Positions 43,750-54,117 of a stretch of 64,000 nucleotides of DNA are shown in pieces. Under the pieces are notes generated by a model, which had not been told where the DNA came from, ran no database searches, and saw only the letters and a list, made by a program, of their open reading frames with translations. The translations under genes and the position numbers were made by a program. Numbering within the stretch: the stretch's first letter is position 1; each line of letters opens with the position of its first letter. The stretch comes from Ostrinia nubilalis (Eukaryota > Arthropoda > Insecta > Lepidoptera > Crambidae), in assembly GCF_963855985.1 (NCBI RefSeq), contig NC_087100.1, positions 1,833,001-1,897,000 of the forward strand, given 5' to 3'.

Positions 43750-45946
43750 GCGCGAACGGGTTGTGCACTCGATAGCAAAGCCAACAATCGATTTATAACT
43801 ACCATTTTGTCATATCCAAAATTTCTAAACTATATACAAGGTATCCATGAACTGATGATTGATTACTGATCCTGAAAATGCTTCACCAGCTCTTTCAAAC
43901 GGTACTAATAATAGGCTACAGAATAAAATCGAACTATCATAATGTTGTATTTAATAACAAATACGGTTCTTCAAAAGATCCGGGAACAAGTTTCACTCGG
44001 ATACACTCGTATCCAGATCCAATCGATACTTTCTATTCGAATGATACTTAATCGCTTCGAGTAATCAATTGCTCGATGTATCTACTTACTTGAGTAATTA
44101 CTTGTTGCATAAACAAGAAATGTAGTTTTGATACAAACATAAACTCTCGTGAAACTAAGTAAGCGTTATTGTTCTTAAATGTTAAAGTTTGCTACTTAGA
44201 ATAAATAAAATTCGCTGATGTAAAAAAATGGCACTGCAGAAACTTAATCGATTTCCACTATTCCGAAATTAATCCGTTATTTTCGAGTTCAATTGAATAG
44301 TTTATATTTAGCTAAATGATTAATTGTGGGCCTACTAAAGGTAACGACTCTACTATTGCCTTATATGAATAGTTTAATATTTTTTGCTTGAACTCTTTTT
44401 GGGAAGCTATATGATGAAAAGGCACACAGTTTCATGGGTCATGTCATGATCATACAGGCATGGGTCGTAAGTAGGAAGGTCTAATTTTTTGTGCACTTTA
44501 GTCTTCCAGTAACTTGGCCCACTTTTAGCTTCATAGCGAAGCTATGATGAACGTGATTTTGTGTGTGTTACAGTTAGCATTGTCTAGATACCCAGTAGGT
44601 AGTGCAGCTATGCAGTAGCTACCATAATGCGTTTTTCGATTGAGCGATCGCGTGAAATGTCGCCGGGAAGTAATTACCTACGTTATTCAGGGCATTTATG
44701 TCGTATTGTATAGACGACAGCTTATTTAGCTAATATTATGCGATCTTATATGGTTGCAATAGATGCTATTATCCAACAAAAATAGACGTGCTGACGATTG
44801 TCTACAACCTCTGTTGACATTCACCTAGCATAATGCACGTAGGTAGGTGTTAAATGGGAAACAATTATTGCAAACCATTAAAAAAGTATAAATATTTCCT
44901 TTTCTAGTCATGCTGTTTCAAAACAAACGTCTGACTATTATTTAAAAAACTGTAAACTAGGTCTTCCTAATGATAACCATTGTTTATAGCTGCTTCTGTG
45001 CTGTGATTGGATTCGTAAGAGAAATATTAAATACAGGCGAAGCGTTTAATTAAGTATGCTCCCGCGAAAGTGTGCGTTGCTAGACATACTTATGGCTAAC
45101 AATAGTAATTCGGTTAAGTGTATAATGTACACCTGTAACATACAGGATGTCCCAAAAATAGTGTCAAGCCGAAGCCCAGCGAGAGAGCCCACTGCGATGC
45201 TTATTCCGCGATTTTTGATAGTATTCAACTCGAAAACATACCCTGTACAAGGCTGACAAAGGTGACCGAGTTTCTTCCGCCACTTTCTTTCAATACCACC
45301 GAAATGTTGTCCCATAGGTGGTAGTGCAAGCAGCAAACAATATTAGGACTGAAAACCTACATACTAATAAAGAATTTGAATTATCATGGACTCTATCTAA
45401 TTATCCCTGGTGTCAAACTTTATTACCGTCACGAGATCTGCTGTCGCCCATCATTGCTGCATAATCGATCATGTTGAAATCGGATCGATGACATGCAATC
45501 CGAGATATCGAATCAAACCGATACATCGCTGTTAACAAGGTGTGCAGTAAACAAAAGGTTTGACGTTATTGCAAATGACTGACATCACTGCCTTGTGATG
45601 CTTGTGATAAGACTGTGAATACACAGCCTTGACAACAAAACTAAGTATAGTAACTTCTGTCTGTCCCGAACTCTTCTGATTACAAAAATAATTAAAAATG
45701 CATTAACCCGTGCTTACATTAGATAGTTCTAGCAAAAAATAGCGTAGATTTTTTTATGTTCTTGCGCAATAAACATTGAATTTTAATTGCCATTTGTGTC
45801 GTAACATGGTAAAACAATAGACGTAACTGGTTTCTAAAGGTTTTTTCCCCGTTATTACCTGGTTTAAATAAAAATATAAGTATTAAAATATAATTAAATA
45901 TCATGTGCATCTGCAATATTGAAGCGAGTCATTCCCGTAAATAGTA
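43750..45946. other. Intergenic, no gene recognised
   Basis: AT-rich. At about 45140-45336 a stretch beginning acaggatgtcccaaaaatag has an open minus-strand frame and resembles the edge of some mobile element, but I cannot classify it. Confidence 0.4.
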
Positions 45947-46264
45947 TCCCATCAAAAACAATACTTGTCAAAAAAACCAAGTCTCGCAACTCAGTTGTTC
46001 TACGGTAAAAAGTTGTGAGATCCATGTAATACCAAGTCCAGGCCAGGAAATCTTTAACGTTTTACATAAATATATTGACTTGGCCATCGCATGAAAACAC
46101 GTGTAAATTAAATTATTTAGTGCGATGGCCAAGTCAATAATTTATGTAAAACGTTAAAGATTTCCTGGCCTGGACTTGGTATTACATGGATCTCACAACT
46201 TTTTACCGTAGAACAACTGAGTTGCGAGACTTGGTTTTTTTGACAAGTATTGTTTTTGATGGGA
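45947..46264. repeat. Near-perfect 145-bp inverted repeat (hairpin), 29-nt loop
   Basis: Arms 45947-46091 and 46121-46264 are reverse complements apart from one small indel near the loop (ataaatatatt versus ataaattatt). The outer ends are TCCCATCAAAAACAATACTT and its inverse. Such identity suggests a young element or ongoing gene conversion. It appears to form the left end of the larger repeat that continues to about 50000. Confidence 0.92.
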
Positions 46265-46475
46265 TCTCATTTCTTTTTGTATTTTGTAGACAGCAGTTAT
46301 GTATCTAGAAAACTGGACCGAAATTGAAAAATTTTACTCGACTTGGCGGTTGCACTACCGTGCCCCCAAATCTCATTTCTTTTTGTATTTTGTAGACAGC
46401 AGTTATGTATCTAGAAAACTGGACCGAAATTGAAAAATTTTACTCGACTTGGCGATTGCACTACCGTGCCCCCAA
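46264..46475 (+). repeat. Two 106-bp tandem repeats
   Basis: Each runs from atctcatttctttttgtatt to cactaccgtgcccccaaat, differing at about one position. A third, partial version of the module (gctcgacttggtgggggcac) is at about 49967-49998, on the other side of the nested insertion. Confidence 0.9.
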
Positions 46476-46795
46476 ATATTTTAGTTTTTCCTTGATTCAT
46501 ACACCAAACACTACTTATATTCCAAATTTGAAGCTTCTAGGTCTGCTAGAAGTGCCTTAGAGTTTTGATGATCGGTGAGTCAGTGAGTCAGTGAGTAGGG
46601 CATGCAAACCGGTTAACCGGATAACCGAAAAAACCGGATAACCGACACAATTTGGAACTCGGTTTTTGTCAGTTATAAATCCGGGTTTTTCGGTTTTTTC
46701 GGTTTTTCTTCTACGATTTTAGATAATTTAATAACTCATACAAGAACACGCTTCTTTAGTCATATCAATAAAAACAATTATTGTAATGCAATGTG

Positions 46796-48848
46796 GAAGC
46801 GGTACCAAGGCTCCAAAGTGTTCGCAAGAGACAACTCTATTGGGCAAAGCCAGCTGACGAAGCTAACGACGGCGGACGGTAGTGTAACGTCAACAAAAGC
46901 CGAGGTTCTGGGTGAGATCGAGAGGTTTTATGGACAGCTATATACCTCGGTCACCAAACCCGTTGATAGCTCAACTTCAGATCCAAGAGCTAAGCTAACT
47001 CGACACTATACCGAAGATATCCCGGACATCAGCCTATACGAGATTAGGATGGCTCTCAAACAGCTAAAGAACAACAAGGCACCGGGTGATGACGGAATAA
47101 CATCGGAGCTTCTGAATGCGGGTGGAACACCGATACTGAAAGTCCTTCAGAGACTCTTTAACTCCGTCTGTTTATAAGGATGTTCAGAAAAGACATATGA
47201 AGCGATGCGACATTGACCCCCTAAAGTGGGAAAAAACTGCTAGCCACCGTCTGGAGTGGAGGCGCCTGGTGCGGAAAAAAGTTAACGATTTCGAAGAGCA
47301 GCGGAAATCTGATCTTGATTCGAAGCGCGATGCTCTTAAGGCCAGACCAGCAGCGGCTATCACTTACAACTACATCAGCGGTGTCCTAACGTGTCGACAT
47401 TGTTCGCGCACGTTTACCAACAAGATTGGCTACTGTAGCCATGTGAGGGCACATGATAGGGCAGCCCAGCGTAGCCCTCTTATTGCGGACTAAAGGAATT
47501 TTGTCGTGGTTACCGTAGCCGAAAGCGGCTTGGGAGTATATAACTCCGTCTTACTCCAGGGAACTACGCCAGAGGCATGGAACAGAAGCGTGGTGGTGCT
47601 CTTCTTCAAGAAAGGTGATAAGACCTTGCTGAAGAATTACAGACCCATCTCGCTTCTGAGTCATGTCTACAAACTGTTTTCGAGAGTCATCACGAACCGT
47701 CTCGCGCGTAGGTTCGATGACTTCCAGCCTCCCGAACAAGCCGGATTCCGAAAAGGTTATAGTACCATAGACCACATCCATACGCTGCGGCAGGTTATAC
47801 AGAAGACTGAGGAGTATAACTTGCAGTATTACAATCTCTCCAGCGGTGCCGTATTGACTATCGGTATATCGAGGTGCTGAAGTGCTTGTACAAAAACGCC
47901 ACCATGTCGGTCCGAGTACAGGAGCAGAGCACGGGGGCGATTCCACTGCAGCGAGGCGTTAGGCAGGGAGATGTTATATCTCCGAAACTGTTCACCGCTG
48001 CATTGGAAGACGCTTTCAAACTCCTGGAATGGAAAGGATTCGGCATAAACATTAATGGCGAGTACATCACTCACCTTCGGTTTGCCGACGATATTGTAGT
48101 CATGGCAGAATCGTTGGAAGATCTTGGCACAATGCTCGAAGACCTTAATCGAGTTTCCCAACAGGTAGGCCTGATGATGAACATGGACAAAACGAAGCTT
48201 ATGTCGAATGTCCATGTTACGCCCTACCCAGTTTCAGTTGGGAGCTCAATTCTCGAGATTGTCGACAAGTATGTCTACCTCGGACAAACGATCCAGCTAG
48301 GTAGGTCCAATTTCGAGAAGGAGGTCAATCGTCGAATCCAACTCGGCTGGGCAGCGTTCGGGAAACTACGCAACATCTTTTCGTCCAAAATACCTCAATG
48401 CCTGAAGACTAGAGTGTATAACCAATGTGTGTTACCAGTGATAACTTATGGCTCGGAAACGTGGCCTCTCACTATAGGCCTTATACAGAAGCTCAAAGTT
48501 GCACAGCGTGCTATGGAGAGGGCTATGCTTGGTGTTTCTTTGCGAGATCGAATCAGAAATGAGGAGATCCGTAAACGAACCAAAGTCGCTGACATAGCCC
48601 GACGGATTAGCAAGCTGAAGTGGCAATGGGCAGGGCACATAGTACGCAGAACTGACGGCCGATGGGGCAGAAAGGTTCTGGAATGGAGGCCGCGTACCGG
48701 AAAACGCAGCGTGGGACGTCCACCTACAAGGTGGACCGACGACATCGTAAAGGTAGCAGGGAAGCGCTGGACGCAGACCGCTGCCAATCGATCAACATGG
48801 AAAGCATTGGGGGAGGCCTATGTTCAGCAGTGGACGTCCTATGGCTGA
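46796..48848 (+). pseudogene. RTE reverse transcriptase, broken in three pieces
   Basis: Pieces: 46796-47169 (LKNNKAPGDDGITSELL), 47552 to about 47820 (NYRPISLLSHVYKLFSR, QAGFRKGYSTIDHI), and about 47858-48848 (RGVRQGDVISPKLFTAALED, then RFADDIVVM with the FADD catalytic pair at 48081-48092, and [16 protein letters not shown]). Between pieces two and three a deletion removes the region with motif A (the first catalytic Asp), so no active enzyme could be made. The first gap is the nested insertion. Confidence 0.9.
47170..47540 (+). mobile_element. Truncated LINE tail with C2H2 finger, nested in the RTE
   Basis: 371 bp flanked by TAACTCCGTCT (47159-47169 and 47541-47551). Encodes a C-terminal LINE segment: DPLKWEKTASHRLEWRRLV, then a zinc finger CRHCSRTF...HVRAHDRAA. 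This finger type sits at the C-terminus of some LINE ORF2 proteins; this family differs from the RTE host. Confidence 0.88.
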
Positions 48849-49752
48849 AATGATGATGAATGCAATGTGAATGAGTAGAGTATAGTCTATGGCTATGGTA
48901 TTGAACTAAAGTACCATGTATCTTCTAGCTAAAGCTATAAGCGCGCGGGCGCAAAATGGAACGCGCTTTGTATTTGACCATTGCCGCCATTATTTTTGCT
49001 TTGCTAGTCTCTGTCAGTGTCAACTTACATATTATTTAAATAAGCATAACTATGACCAAATTTTCTTCTTCTTTTTTGATGATGTTGGCAATACACGTCG
49101 AGGTCGACTTGATTTGTGCCATTTTCCAGTATATAAGTGATACGAGTTACAAAATGAGATCAAGTAATGATATAATGAAGGATGATAGATGATACCCTTT
49201 CCCACCCTTTGAGTCTCAGTAAAGTTGTGGTGCTTTACTGAGACCTCCTATGGACAACTTGAGAGAACCAGAAGAATCACGATGCACTGTTTTGCTTCAC
49301 TTGCCCACACCCATGGACGTTCACGAACACTCAATGGTTAATAATCCACCATTATTATACATTAATAGTCGCCCACACACGAATTTGAGGAAATAAAACA
49401 AAACCGCTAACATGACGCTTCAGATTCCCGCCAAGAAGTCCTGACCAAAGGTTTTGCTTTGCTAATGAGCGAAGTATCCTATTGTTGATCTCTTTATATT
49501 TGATTTTTAATTAAACTATTCAATTGATCTCACAATATGTTCAGAACATGTAACTTCATCTTGTCAAACTAGAATATAAAAGAAATAAAATGATTTTTAT
49601 TATAATTTGCAGCATTTTTATTTACTTACAAACAGTCGACCCGAAAAACCCGAAAAACCCGAAAAAACCGGTTTAGTTCGGTTTTTAAAAATAAAAACCG
49701 AAAAAACCGGTTTTTCCAAACCGCTCGGTTTTTGCATGCCCTAGTCAGTGAG

Positions 49753-49998
49753 TCAGTGAGTGACAAAATTAAGTAACTTTGACCCGTTATAATTCTTAAA
49801 CTACTGCTTCAAATTGAATGAAATTTTAAATATACCGTGTCTTTACAATGCCTGCATAGCTAATGAAAATTCAGCCTTCTAGTTTTATCCACAACGAAGT
49901 TACAGGCAGTCGAAAATGGCCTGAATTGCTTCGAGAAAAGGATGGTACGGCCGTGCCGCTTTTTTGCTCGACTTGGTGGGGGCACTGCCGTGCCCCCA
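49753..49998 (+). repeat. Right part of the outer repeat with a GC-rich terminal hairpin
   Basis: Continues gtgagtgacaaaattaagta and ends near GGGGGCACTGCCGTGCCCCC (49979-49998), an 8-bp stem with a 4-base loop. The matching module near 46340-46370 lies on the far side of the nested elements. A 3'-end hairpin recalls Helitrons, but no CTRR end follows closely. Confidence 0.6.
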
Positions 49999-50340
49999 GA
50001 TTGACTTCATAACATGTTACAAACACTAAAACCTAAGATGCATGCATCACATTTGGACCAGGGTTGCCGCCCTCCTAAAGCTTATACGTTAAGCTACGAA
50101 TAATACTATTTTAAGTGATGTCCATTGTCTACCAATTTAATACCCAATTCTATACAGAAATGTCATTCGGATTAACATTTATCTAAGATAATACCAGAAA
50201 AAAATTTTTCTTTGCCTTCTTTGCGGGATCCCAAATTATTGTATGCCCAAGGCCCTACAAGATGCCCTTGCTACGAAATGGATTGAAATATTCCGTGACC
50301 TAGACCGACTGTATCAAACAAAGGACCCTTAGCCCTGAAG

Positions 50341-50870
50341 GCGACTGAACAACGAACACTTTATTTTCTATAATATATCCTAGCCAATGTCAGTTGCTGT
50401 ATCGCTAGTACGCAGTTGACCGACTTCCATCTACCAAATTGCGCCCCCAAGGAGAAACACGCAACTACTGTGTCAAGGATAGTAAGGGCTGTGCTCAGGC
50501 AAATCTACAGGGTGCACTTTAATGGATATGGACCTAGCATATTATTATGTACTCAGAACTGGAGTTTACCTTAACTTTTGTTACAGAAAGCGTTTTTCAT
50601 TTTTCGCGACTGAACAACGAACACTTTATTTTCTCCCTGTCCTAGTCAATGTCAGTTGCTGTACTAGTACACAATTGACCGACTTCCATCAACCAAATTG
50701 CGCCCCCAAGGACCGAGTAATCTGGGAGGAACACGCAACTGCTGAGTCAAGGACAGTGAGAGCTGTGCTCAAGCAAATCTACAGGGTGTACTTTAATGGA
50801 TTTGGACCTTGGATAAACTCAGAACTGGTGTTTACCTTAACTTTTGTTACTGACAGCCTTTTCATTTTTC
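50341..50870 (+). repeat. Tandem duplication of about 265 bp
   Basis: Copy 1 (50341-50605) and copy 2 (50606-50870) share gcgactgaacaacgaacact, gaccgacttccat, caaattgcgcccccaagga and gtttaccttaacttttgtta, with small indels. A frame across the second copy (DRVIWEEHATAESRTVRAVL) has no recognised family. Confidence 0.85.
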
Positions 50871-52603
50871 ATGTGAATCTTGTATCACCTGTGATGACGA
50901 CTAAAGTGATTTAATTTGAATTTTAATATCGCTAACTTCAGTAACTTGGTCCCCAGATCCTATACAATGTTTGTGAACGGGAAATTTTTCATTGTTTTCA
51001 GACATTAATACGAAGGAAATGTATCCCCACTTCCTTATTGGATTAAGCATTTTTTATAAGTGTGTGTACTGTATTTTTAAGCTTCATTTTTGTCATTGAA
51101 CATATTTGTACAGGGATGTAAGATTATTTCTTTATCTATTCTTAATTTACATACATTACACAAGTAAAACCACATAACATGACTAGGTGTCTGCGGAAGA
51201 AAATGGTTTCTGTTTTGCTTTTTTGTTCATCTTTTCGTATGCAAATAAGTGACCCTGTCTGAATAATAATTTATTCTATAAGGAACAGAATAACAAGCCT
51301 AAATAATATCTGGCCTGAAATCTTTTTATACCTTTACGAAGTTTTTCGACTATCATAATTTGTAAAACTGGGTTGCGGTTGTTTGTCCTTTTGTGGTATT
51401 ATGTTCTCGTGATTTTTATATCTTGTTGTTTTTTCGTAATGGTATAATTATTTTATTAAAAAAAACTTATTCTCAGCAAGTCCCCTTAAACATCTTAAAG
51501 TACCTCTTAATAACAGTTATTCTCTAACACTCCATATTTTAACAGAAACAGTAATGCGTGCCATCGCCATTAATAAAAGAAGAAGAAGTAATGCGTTGAC
51601 CTTAGTCTTCAAAAACTTGTGATGACATACTTAAAACATACTCGTATTATGTAAATCAACATTTTGAAATTAAATATGCCGAACTTATTTCATTTATTGT
51701 CATCTGGACATTTGAATCCGTAGATGCTGCGTAGTATCCTTTATGTCCTTGACTTGTATCGCTGAAATGTGAATCACTAGAATTACTATTTTTCTTGTGA
51801 GGTAAGATATTTTTATCGATATCGAAAAAATTCGCAAGCTATCGAATGGCAAGGTCGAACGGCTAACGAGTTTTTTGCTCAAATTTCAACTTGAATAGAA
51901 TCTAATATCCAGAGCAAAAACATCACAAAGACTCCGGGCCCTTTTCCAATCGATTGTTGTATAAAACATTTTAGAAGTAAGGATTTGTAGACTTCACGTT
52001 TTTGCAGGTACCTACTTAGATTGTTCCTTTTTTATCAGACAGAGAGAATGAAAAAAATAGGCAATACAAAAGTAGTCGATTAGAAAATACTATTGCTTTT
52101 TCGTATTATTTTGTTTTCGTATTATGCATCCATAAAAAAACTAGCTTAGTTTGTAGGGTCCTTGTTTTTTTAACGTAACGGTTAACATAGTTCTATTTTC
52201 CAGAATACACGTCTGCGCGATAAGTAAATAGGTTTCTCATAAAATATTACCGTAAATCGATTGACCTAGAAAGCGTCACGATGACCAATTTTGATATCCA
52301 CGTTATGTTACCTATACTCTGCCTGACCTACATTATTCATTTGAATATTTGGACACGATGTAAACAGTGATAAAAAATATCGATATTTATGTCTAGACGA
52401 ATCCCATGTACGAGTATAAGAACATCTCTATAATTTTATTTACCCCGGTAGAGTTAGAAACTTATTAGTACACTTACTGCTTTTTTGGGATGAATTCAAG
52501 CAACTTTTGTATGTACATAAGTTATTTTATTATACTTACTTATTTTTGATGACAAAATTGAATAAAAATAAAAATTGGACTCTTGTATTAAAATTTGGTA
52601 CAA
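50871..52603. other. Intergenic, no gene recognised
   Basis: AT-rich. Presumably includes the decayed left part of the pogo-like element, but no matching left terminal repeat was found. Confidence 0.45.
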
Positions 52604-53335
52604 TTAACGCTTGAAAAAATCTTCAATTTTCGTCTGCCGAAGCAAGGATAAGCTCGCTTTATGTGCGGCTAGATCACGTATTTTCTCGAGGGCGCATATT
52701 TGATGCTCATCACTCTCAGCTTGCGTTTTAAACCAACACAAGGCAGTATCTAAACAAGCAAACGCTTCTGAAGCACCAATTATGTGTTCGTCTTCATTAC
52801 CTGAACTTACAGTTGATGAGTCTGCACTGTAAACATTTTCGAGAACGCAATCATCTTCCTTCAGTATAATTTTCAATGAATCTGCTGCTGATATATCAGC
52901 AGACAGAGTATCTTCTTGTGTTTGGAGCTCACGAATGCCATGTCTTAACTTGAATCGTCTTAACCAGCCAGTGCTTGCTTGAAAATTTGATGGCCCTCCG
53001 AGTTTGTCGTTGAATTCAATTGCTTTTTCACACAGCATCGAACCAGAAATATGTTCCCCCTGTGATCTTTTTTGAGTAAACCACTCATATACAGCATCAT
53101 CTAAATCCGTATTTGAGGCAAGTTTCATCGTTTTACGACTCGTGGATCCGTCAAAAGCATCAAGCTGAGATATAAAATTACTTATGCTTGTCTTTTGTTT
53201 TTTTATATCCGAGATGGTAGACTTGCCGACTTTGTATTCATTGGATAACTTGGTTGCAGATTCACCTTCCTCTAAACGTTTATTCATATCGTATTTATCT
53301 TTCATAGTGAGGACAACACGTTTGCGTTTAGACAT
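52604..53335 (-). CDS. CENP-B/Tigger-like DNA-binding protein lacking the DDE domain, 243 residues
   Basis: Pogo/Tigger transposases bind DNA through a CENP-B-type helix-turn-helix pair and cut with a DDE domain. Here the N-terminus MSKRKRVVLTMKDKY...GKSTISDIKKQ (1-48) is the first HTH, and LDDAVYEWFTQKRS...GWLRRFKLRHGI (about 77-140) the second. The region where the catalytic domain should begin (DCVLENVYSADSS) is joined directly to an acidic C-terminal segment typical of the end of these proteins, finishing in QTKIEDFF (234-241), which fits the PCNA-binding (PIP) consensus. The frame is intact with no stops, so the deletion is clean. The first in-frame ATG is at 53335 (frame open further upstream from a GTG). 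It could be a non-autonomous element product, a domesticated repressor, or a young relic. Confidence 0.8.
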   Translation of the reverse strand: MSKRKRVVLTMKDKYDMNKRLEEGESATKLSNEYKVGKSTISDIKKQKTSISNFISQLDAFDGSTSRKTMKLASNTDLDDAVYEWFTQKRSQGEHISGSMLCEKAIEFNDKLGGPSNFQASTGWLRRFKLRHGIRELQTQEDTLSADISAADSLKIILKEDDCVLENVYSADSSTVSSGNEDEHIIGASEAFACLDTALCWFKTQAESDEHQICALEKIRDLAAHKASLSLLRQTKIEDFFKR

Positions 53336-53454
53336 TTTCAATGGAGAGTTTACTTTTACGACAGTTAATTGACTGGCGTCAATGTAGAAGTGACGCACGT
53401 CTACAACTGACCGCTTGTCAGGCGCTTGCGGGAACTGTGGGAGGGTGGGATCGG

Positions 53455-53500
53455 GGCCGTTCGGTTAATCGACGTTCGGATAATCGACGCTCTACTGCAC
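53455..53500 (-). repeat. Terminal inverted repeat of the pogo/Tigger-like element
   Basis: The minus strand begins CAGTAGAGCGTCGATTATCC and continues GAACGTCGATTAACCGAAC, the style of Tigger termini. It lies about 120-165 bases upstream of the ORF start. The partner on the left was not found. Confidence 0.55.
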
Positions 53501-53505
53501 CTTTC

Positions 53506-53636
53506 GGCCTGGTTCAGACACGCTCGTTAAACGCGAGGTCTCTCATTAGCGAGGCTCTAAAGCGGTAACGGCGGTTTGACGCATATGCACGAGAACTGCT
53601 CAACAACCGCGCGGTTATCACAGTCTGAACCAGCCC
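53506..53636. mobile_element. MITE family B, copy 2
   Basis: Left end GGCCTGGTTCAGACACGC, right end on the other strand GGGCTGGTTCAGACTG. Same family as 15937-16077. It abuts the pogo-like terminal repeat. Confidence 0.65.
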
Positions 53637-53871
53637 TTAAAATTCCACAGGTAGAAAAAAAGAAAACATTTCCTTGGTGCATTTTCGCACCGGCCAATAC
53701 TACATGTATTTGTGCAAGTGTATTTTTGTGCGATGCGTCTCGAATTATTTTGCATCGGAGCGTGAAGGTGACGGCATAGGTCAGAAAACATATTGTTGGA
53801 CGCTGTTAGGTAAACATAGCTTTGGACATGACCTGAATTATGGTTTGTTTTTACTTGTATGCAAAAGTAAG

Positions 53872-54098
53872 TGTTCGGGAGAAGTAAATGATACGAAGTA
53901 CTCTTTTAAAACATGACATTTATGTACTTGTTAAACAATGAAATTGAGATTACAAAGAATTAGGTGGACGCGTGCGGTCGGGTGCCGGAGCGGCGGCGAA
54001 TAGGCCGAAGCGACGGGCGGCGCGGCGCGTGCGGCGGTCGATGCTCCGCCTCCCGCGCCCCGCTCCCGCTGGATGACAGCGCGCCGTGTGCGCGCACA
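53872..54098 (-). repeat. BEL/Pao 3' LTR
   Basis: 227 bp. One half is AT-rich, the other very GC-rich (cggcggcgaataggccgaag, gcgccgtgtgcgcgcaca). Reads the same as the 5' LTR. Confidence 0.95.
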
Positions 54099-54117
54099 TA
54101 CTGCCCCCCCTTGAAAG
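54099..54117 (-). other. Polypurine tract next to the 3' LTR
   Basis: The minus strand reads TTTCAAGGGGGGGCAGTA directly before the LTR, the plus-strand priming site of LTR elements. Confidence 0.65.

Larger units (their letters stand above)
46796..48858 (+). mobile_element. RTE-type LINE, 5'-truncated, nested in the hAT-like element
   Basis: The direct repeat AATGCAATGTG flanks it (46785-46795 and 48859-48869). It starts inside the reverse transcriptase and ends VQQWTSYG, stop, then a short atgatgatg tail, as RTE elements do. It is interrupted by a second LINE at 47170-47540. The apparent start codon of the first frame lies in the target duplication and is accidental. Confidence 0.93.
46596..49743. 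mobile_element. hAT-like TIR element, 3.1 kb with nested LINEs (about 1.07 kb without)
   Basis: Left end TAGGGCATGCAAACCGGTTA, right end on the other strand TAGGGCATGCAAAAACCGAG. Subterminal regions are rich in ccggttaaccgg and ggttttttcggttttt. GTCAGTGAG flanks both sides (46587-46595, 49744-49752). Because the target is an 8-bp tandem repeat the duplication length is ambiguous (8 or 9), but it fits hAT. No transposase remains. Confidence 0.8.

Noticed and set aside
47197..47493. A stand-alone zinc-finger gene
   Set aside because: It lies wholly inside a 371-bp insertion with target duplications and matches the C-terminal tail of LINE proteins.
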